Part shown: positions 59,323 through 64,000 of the stretch, piece by piece
How positions within the stretch are numbered: position 1 is the first letter of the stretch
How the letters are laid out: every line of letters begins with the position of its first letter
Source of the DNA: Merdibacter sp965119685
GTDB taxonomy: Bacteria > Bacillota_I > Bacilli_A > Erysipelotrichales > Erysipelotrichaceae
Length of the DNA: 64,000 bases
Assembly (NCBI GenBank): GCA_965119685.1
Contig: OZ221971.1
Location: 248,001 to 312,000, forward strand
Reading direction: 5' to 3'
Position numbers and translations under genes: made by a program
Notes under the pieces: model-generated
The model's input: the letters and a program-made list of their open reading frames with translations, nothing else
Database searches by the model: none
What the model was told of the DNA's origin: nothing

Positions 59323-59983
59323 AACGGTATCCGACGCCGCGCAGCGTGACGATCATCGTGCTGTACTGTCCGAGGCTTTTTCTTAACAGCTTGATATGCG
59401 TATCCAGCGTGCGGTCATCCCCATAAAAGTCATAGCCCCATACATCGCGAATTAACTGTTCCCGCGTCAGCGCAATCCCTTCATTTTCTATCATGTAAAA
59501 CAGCAGAGTGTATTCCTTTGGCGACATCTCGATTTCCGCAGCGTCGATGAACACCTTGCGCGCCGTCACATCCACCTTGAGTCCTTTGTATTCAAAGATG
59601 TTTTTCTTCGCCTTGCCGCCGCCTTGATAGCGCTTGAGGATGGCGGCTACGCGCATCATCAGCTCACGGCAGGAGAACGGCTTGACGACGTAATCATCGA
59701 TTCCCACTTCAAAGCCGTGGATGCGATCGTATTCCTCCCCGCGCGCAGACAGCATGATCACCGGCGTGTCGCAAAACTCATGAATCTTTTTCACAGCGCT
59801 GAAACCGTCGAGATTCGGCATCATGATGTCCATGATGATGCAGTCATAGCTCATGTCTTCACACTTTGAAACGGCATCCATGCCATCGACCGCCTCATAT
59901 ACCTCATAGCCCTCAAATTCCGCAAATTTGCGGATCATCTTGCGGATATTGTTTTCATCGTCTACCACGAGCAGTCTGGTCAT
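59306..59983 (-). CDS. OmpR-family response regulator
   Basis: 225 residues from ATG 59983. Receiver with DDE near residues 8-10, phospho-acceptor Asp in DCIIMDIMMPNLDG and Lys in VVKPFSCREL; winged-helix domain with IEMSPKEYTLLFYMIENEG and RTLDTHIKLLRKSLG, ending VTLRGVGYRFEK. Co-transcribed with the kinase. The PP2C-like gene is divergent from it. Confidence 0.95.
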   Translation of the reverse strand: MTRLLVVDDENNIRKMIRKFAEFEGYEVYEAVDGMDAVSKCEDMSYDCIIMDIMMPNLDGFSAVKKIHEFCDTPVIMLSARGEEYDRIHGFEVGIDDYVVKPFSCRELMMRVAAILKRYQGGGKAKKNIFEYKGLKVDVTARKVFIDAAEIEMSPKEYTLLFYMIENEGIALTREQLIRDVWGYDFYGDDRTLDTHIKLLRKSLGQYSTMIVTLRGVGYRFEKRD

Positions 59984-60141
59984 CGCTATCACCCACTTTT
60001 CCTATTTTGCTTTATTATACCGTATTTCCTAAGGGGAAGTGTGATATTTCTGTGAAGTTTCTTGCCGCAAAATAAGACGTGATTCCCATGCTGTGGTATA
60101 CTGATGACGGATGTGTTCGATGAGAGGATGGGTGATCGGCT

Positions 60142-60984
60142 TTGTTTACTCATATAAAACATTTCACGCATACGGAAAAGATTGATAATGAAGATGCGTA
60201 TGGCTTTGGCGAATCATTTCTCTTTGTGCTTGACGGAGCGAGCGGACTGGGAAAACGGCAGGTGATGCACGCACGCAGCGATGCCCATTGGTTCGCGGCT
60301 TCGGTGGGAAGGATGTTAGCGAAAGCGTTAGAGATGCACGAAGACCCTGTGCAGGCGTTGAAGGAAATTTTACAATCGCTTCGTGAGCAGTATCAGCGAT
60401 CGGCGAAAGAAAAGCTTTCCAAGGCGGAAACACCCAGCGCCTGTATCGCGTTGTTTTATGAGTCGGGGGAGGAGCTTTGCTTTTTCGGCATGGGCGATTC
60501 CTGCGGCGTGGTTGAGAAAGCGGACGGCAGGGTCGAGGTCATCAGCGATCCCGTATTGGAGGCGCTGGATCAGCGGGCGATTGAAGAAATGCAAAGGATC
60601 AGCCACAGTCAGGGAATTTCGCTGTGGGAGGCGAGAAAGCAGATTCAGGGCATGCTGATGGAACATCGTGACAAGCGCAATCAGCCGGGAGGGTATCACG
60701 CGCTGGACTTGGAATGGGATCGGCTGGAGGAGATCGTCGTTCACCGCTGGCGAAAAAGCGAGGTGCGCAGGATGCTTTGTGCAAGCGACGGGTTTTATGA
60801 AATCATGAAATATGGTGTGATTGGCGATGTGCCGGAGTTGATGGATGCGATTGAGGAGAACGGCGAGCGGTTGGTCAGGGAGTTATTTGCGGCGCAGGAT
60901 CGGGATGCGCAGGGAATCGTTTGTCCGCGGTTCAAGCATCGGGATGACTGCACTTTCGTCTATGCGAGGGTGAAGGCAGAATGA
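60142..60984 (+). CDS. PP2C-like serine/threonine phosphatase
   Basis: 280 residues from TTG 60142 behind GGATGGGTGAT. FVLDGASGLG, LCFFGMGDSCGVV, MLCASDGFYEIM and KHRDDCTFVYAR correspond to PP2C motifs with the metal-binding aspartates. The N-terminal NEDAYGFGESF fits motif 1. It may reset phosphorylation of an unknown target; no Ser/Thr kinase is nearby. Divergent from the two-component operon with about 150 bases between. Confidence 0.85.
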   Translation: MFTHIKHFTHTEKIDNEDAYGFGESFLFVLDGASGLGKRQVMHARSDAHWFAASVGRMLAKALEMHEDPVQALKEILQSLREQYQRSAKEKLSKAETPSACIALFYESGEELCFFGMGDSCGVVEKADGRVEVISDPVLEALDQRAIEEMQRISHSQGISLWEARKQIQGMLMEHRDKRNQPGGYHALDLEWDRLEEIVVHRWRKSEVRRMLCASDGFYEIMKYGVIGDVPELMDAIEENGERLVRELFAAQDRDAQGIVCPRFKHRDDCTFVYARVKAE

Positions 60985-61073
60985 GTTCCTTTCATCTCTG
61001 CATCAGAAGCTATGACTTTTATACAGTGATGCGGTTATTAAGGATAAGAATCATTTTTTGAGGATAGAAAAAC

Positions 61074-61115
61074 GCTCATGGCGCTGCCCCGAGAATAGGG
61101 CGGGTGGTCATGAGC
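61074..61115 (-). terminator. Terminator of the ABC exporter operon
   Basis: On the minus strand GCTCATG ... CATGAGC enclosing an inner GC-rich part, then GTTTTTC. Confidence 0.75.
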
Positions 61116-61123
61116 ATTTTGTT

Positions 61124-62584
61124 TTATTGAGGCTCGGTGGTGAGGAGCCAGTCGTCGTTGTTTTCGAGTCGCCTGATGGTGCGAGATAGGAGGAAGCCTC
61201 TAAGAGCAACAACTATCAAAGAGATGAGTGTGGCAATCATAAAGTTAATAAAACCTAAAGCTGTAGAGATCGCAATCGAATTTGAAAATGCTGCAATAAT
61301 CAGAAAAATCATCAACACATTGAAAACCATTTCAACTATTATTGATTGAAATAATTCTCGTCTTCCTTGATTGCTTTTTCCGAAATAGTATTCACGCATC
61401 CAAAATTCATGTTTCGATTTATAGAATTTAGATTTATATCTTTGTTGCAAAAGGATTAGCAAGGCATAATTTGTTAGAACGAGCCATAAAATGAGATTTA
61501 CAAATTCAATTACATTCTTGTAGTAAACTCCAATTATTAGTTTTATAACCTCAATCTCGCTATAACCATATTTTTGTATATACCTGATATAGTTATTATT
61601 CTCACCGAGATATCCTTCACCTTTCAAATCAACATCAAATGATAACACCTGAATATTATGACTACTATTCAACTTCATAACAATTTTATTAACTAGCAAC
61701 AAAACCAAAATAATGAAGACAATCCTCATCGCTAATACTGTTCCTCGCTGCCATAAATTAAATAATCTGTCATCTTCTCTTTTCTTTTTCTCCACTCCTT
61801 CAATCTCACTGATATGTATCCTCATTTTTGTCCGTAAGCTTATGTACAGCACCGTTTCCAACAAACCGATAACAATCCAAAAGCTAACGGCATACGTAAA
61901 AAGCTTTCCATCTCCCATCTCTACATTCTGCCGATAGTCCAGCATATTGATCTCCACATCCCGACGGACGCCATCGGAAAAGCTGACGAAAACCTGCGTT
62001 TCTTTAGCCTGTGCATCTGCGATGAAACAGTTGATATACTTCACATCCCAATTCGCCATGTGCCATCTGCCCGTGTAATCTTCGACAATGCCACAAACAC
62101 GGTAACCCTCAAGTGTGTCAATATTTACACCCTTGGGAATGATGTCCCCGATCTTCTCGACGCCTAACAGCCGCAAATAGCTTTTCTCAATCGCAACCTC
62201 ACCTTCTCGCAGCGGCATATGTCCTTCCAACAATTCAAGATTTCCCAACGCCAGAAAACGGTCATCGCAGGAACCGATGGTAACCCGCTGATCTCCCTCT
62301 AAATACACTTTCTCCTGAATGATCTGTATCGCATAATCCTCAATGAACGCATGCTGTTGAAAATAGCCGATCTGTTCATCGTCTACATTCAAAAACACTT
62401 CGTCCCAGCTGCCGAAATACCGCTCATTTTTCTCTTTCAGCTGGGTCGTGCTCCATCGATCAACAACAATCATCGCTATTGTCGCAATAACCAGAAATAC
62501 CGCAAACACCTGCATCATCCGATACAGTCTCCTCGTATCTGAATACGCTAATATCAGCAGTTTTCGCCGCTTTCTATTTGTCAT
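61124..62584 (-). CDS. FtsX/MacB-like ABC transporter permease
   Basis: 486 residues from ATG 62584, overlapping the ATPase gene by 11 bases. One N-terminal membrane segment (MMQVFAVFLVIATIAMIVVD), a ~190-residue extracytoplasmic domain of the MacB periplasmic-core type (FLALGNLELLEGHMPLREGE, EVAIEKSYLRLLG), then at least five more membrane segments. Unlike ordinary FtsX permeases the C-terminal half has extra spans and a Lys/Arg-rich loop. Exports or mechanically transmits a signal with the ATPase next door. Confidence 0.8.
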   Translation of the reverse strand: MTNRKRRKLLILAYSDTRRLYRMMQVFAVFLVIATIAMIVVDRWSTTQLKEKNERYFGSWDEVFLNVDDEQIGYFQQHAFIEDYAIQIIQEKVYLEGDQRVTIGSCDDRFLALGNLELLEGHMPLREGEVAIEKSYLRLLGVEKIGDIIPKGVNIDTLEGYRVCGIVEDYTGRWHMANWDVKYINCFIADAQAKETQVFVSFSDGVRRDVEINMLDYRQNVEMGDGKLFTYAVSFWIVIGLLETVLYISLRTKMRIHISEIEGVEKKKREDDRLFNLWQRGTVLAMRIVFIILVLLLVNKIVMKLNSSHNIQVLSFDVDLKGEGYLGENNNYIRYIQKYGYSEIEVIKLIIGVYYKNVIEFVNLILWLVLTNYALLILLQQRYKSKFYKSKHEFWMREYYFGKSNQGRRELFQSIIVEMVFNVLMIFLIIAAFSNSIAISTALGFINFMIATLISLIVVALRGFLLSRTIRRLENNDDWLLTTEPQ

Positions 62585-63245
62585 ATACATCTCTTTGCAC
62601 CCTGCCATCCTGCAATACGATTAAATGATCCGCTTTCTTCGCTACCGCATAATCATGCGTCGCCACCATCACTGTCAGCGTAAACATCTTTTTCAAACGC
62701 ACAAACAATTCCATCACCAATTCCGTATTATACGAATCCAAATTACCGGTCGGTTCGTCCGCCAGAACCAGCTCCGGCTTATTGATCAACGCCCGCGCTA
62801 TCGCAACTCTCTGCTTTTCACCACCGGAAAGTGTCTTTACCGTGCGATCCTTTAAGTGAAGAATATCCAGTTCATGAAGCAACAGTTCTAAATAAAACGC
62901 ATCGATCTTTTCATGATCCAAGTCTACCGGAAACAGAATATTGTCCAGTGCCGAAAAGCCGGGAATCAATTTAAAATCCTGAAATACATAACCGATATGT
63001 GTCCTGCGAAATTCGATAAACTCTCTTTTCTTCATGTGAAAGATATTTCTGCCCGCAATGACAACCTCTCCCTCGTCCGGTTGAATCAATCCGTTTAAAA
63101 TATGAAACAGCGTCGTCTTACCCGACCCGCTCTTTCCTAATACGGCGATAAAATCATTCGCCTTGACTGTGACAGAAATGCCCTGCAACGCTTTTGTCTG
63201 CTCATAATATTTCTTTATATCTCTCGTCTGTACAATCGTTCTCAT
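62574..63245 (-). CDS. ABC transporter ATP-binding protein (MacB/LolD type)
   Basis: 223 residues from ATG 63245 (GGAGGAGAAAG). Walker A GKSGSGKTTLFH, Q-loop YVFQDFKL, signature LSGGEKQRVAIARAL, Walker B LVLADEPTGNLDS, H-loop VATHDYAVAKKAD. The family works with FtsX-like permeases in efflux, lipoprotein release or peptide sensing. It overlaps the kinase gene upstream by 44 bases. Confidence 0.96.
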   Translation of the reverse strand: MRTIVQTRDIKKYYEQTKALQGISVTVKANDFIAVLGKSGSGKTTLFHILNGLIQPDEGEVVIAGRNIFHMKKREFIEFRRTHIGYVFQDFKLIPGFSALDNILFPVDLDHEKIDAFYLELLLHELDILHLKDRTVKTLSGGEKQRVAIARALINKPELVLADEPTGNLDSYNTELVMELFVRLKKMFTLTVMVATHDYAVAKKADHLIVLQDGRVQRDVYDK

Positions 63246-64000
63246 CTTTCTCCTCCAAATCCATCTTTTGCTTATGACTGTATTTTGGCAATACAATGAC
63301 AAAACGGAGCCCGCCTAACGGACTCCGCTCAACTGTAATCTTACCCAGATGCTTTTCTACAATCTGCTTACATAAGTGTAGTCCGATTCCTATTCCTGTT
63401 TTAGAAGATTCAAATCGCTCGAATATCACTTCATCTACAATCACATCTGCATCGCCGTCATCGTCGATATAGATGCAGACCTCTGTGGGAGAATCTGTGG
63501 ATGAAACTACGACTTGCTTTCCCTCTCCCGCATTTTCGATCGCATTCTTTACGATGTTGCTGAACGCTTCTTTTATCCACGATCCGTCTGCGTAGATCAC
63601 ACTTTGATCACATCGGTTAATCAGTGACGTGTGAAAGTAATCTGCCGTAGTTTTCAGCAGTTTAAAAATATCCTCTATCAGTTCATGGAGCAGCAATTCC
63701 TCATATTCCAGAAGGACCTTGCCGGCATCCATTTTGGAAGCGCGCATGTAGATATAAGCTAACCTTGCCGCTTTTTCCACAGCATAGTTCATCGTATCCT
63801 GATAGCTCTTATCTATCGCGTTTTGACTGGCTAACTGTTCAGTCAGTAATTTGATTGTATTTAATGGGGTATAGATTTGATGAATGATGTTCTGATGGAA
63901 GGTCATCATCCGTTCCAATTCCGATTCATTCACCGCGTTCGCATCATACACCTTCTGTTGCAGGCGATCTAAAAGATAATTGCACGATTCGTACACATCC
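63202..64000 (-). CDS. Histidine kinase, C-terminal part (runs off the window)
   Basis: 266 residues are visible and the frame is open at base 64000. HQNIIHQIYTPLNTIKLLTE holds a His-x-x-x-Thr-Pro box, AFSNIVKNAIENAGEGK the N box, YIDDDGDADVIVDEV a modified D box and SKTGIGIGLHLCKQIVEKHL the G box. The sensor part is outside. Overlap with the ABC ATPase suggests a Bce-like sensing and export module, though the permease is not of the BceB size. Confidence 0.88.
   Translation of the reverse strand, partial: DVYESCNYLLDRLQQKVYDANAVNESELERMMTFHQNIIHQIYTPLNTIKLLTEQLASQNAIDKSYQDTMNYAVEKAARLAYIYMRASKMDAGKVLLEYEELLLHELIEDIFKLLKTTADYFHTSLINRCDQSVIYADGSWIKEAFSNIVKNAIENAGEGKQVVVSSTDSPTEVCIYIDDDGDADVIVDEVIFERFESSKTGIGIGLHLCKQIVEKHLGKITVERSPLGGLRFVIVLPKYSHKQKMDLEEKDENDCTDERYKEIL

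Noticed and set aside
1..64000. CRISPR arrays, tRNA, rRNA, insertion sequences
   Set aside because: No regularly spaced repeats, no tRNA cloverleaf or rRNA-like tracts, and no transposase were recognised while reading.

Overview
The window reads as a Bacillota (Firmicutes) chromosome, probably an Erysipelotrichia-like gut organism. This is an inference from strong AGGAGG ribosome binding sites, CcpA-type cre boxes, a LicR/MtlR-type PRD regulator, YitT proteins, M42 peptidases and paired enoate-reductase-like flavoproteins; no rRNA or other phylogenetic marker is present. No tRNA, rRNA, CRISPR array or insertion sequence was recognised.

Positions 1 to about 29,900 are the integrase-proximal part of a siphovirus-type prophage; its other end lies outside the window. 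Most genes are on the minus strand and read right to left. From the right: a tyrosine integrase next to the host junction; a plus-strand lysogeny block (phase-variable-looking lipoprotein promoter, ImmA-type protease, ImmR-type repressor); a Cro-like gene facing it across a switch with repeated GTGAATTTAATTCAC operators; early genes (RHH protein, ERF annealing protein, HNHc nuclease, RusA, DnaD-like protein, two DNA methyltransferases, SSB and many small unknowns); a late-regulator-like gene followed by a promoter-plus-terminator arrangement; then HNH, small and large terminase, portal, ClpP-like protease, HK97-type capsid, connectors, tail tube, a G/GT tail chaperone with a -1 frameshift, tape measure, distal tail, a tail-associated protein ending in a dockerin-like motif, and a truncated baseplate-type gene. 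Plus-strand cargo (HicAB, a small HTH regulator with twin operators, a membrane protein) interrupts the minus-strand array. The integration junction falls inside the 5' part of a merR-family gene, whose self-type promoter and first 25 or so codons remain at 29,901-30,046.

From 30.0 kb on is host chromosome, mostly minus strand: two M42 aminopeptidases, a Phd/ParE-type toxin-antitoxin pair, a short GrdB-like protein and a cellobiose-family PTS EIIC, an RDD membrane protein, and a PRD/EIIA regulator. A shared palindrome (TTTCCT-N6-AGGAAA) lies in front of the PTS gene and twice in front of the PRD regulator, with a degenerate copy before the M42 operon, suggesting one regulon. Two YitT proteins, a DHFR/RibD-like reductase, a FeoA-like protein, a lipoprotein, a HAD phosphatase, a CNNM/CorC-type protein, a membrane protein and a RelBE-like pair follow.

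The most unusual host gene is 50,182-52,047, a single-polypeptide fusion of a YhhQ/VUT-type queuosine-precursor transporter with a tRNA-guanine transglycosylase, apparently transcribed as a leaderless mRNA. To its right are two consecutive BaiCD/BaiH-like flavoproteins with a cre box in the promoter, preceded by a regulator with two tandem AraC DNA-binding domains, a two-component system, a divergent PP2C-like phosphatase, and an ABC exporter-type module with a histidine kinase that runs off the right edge.
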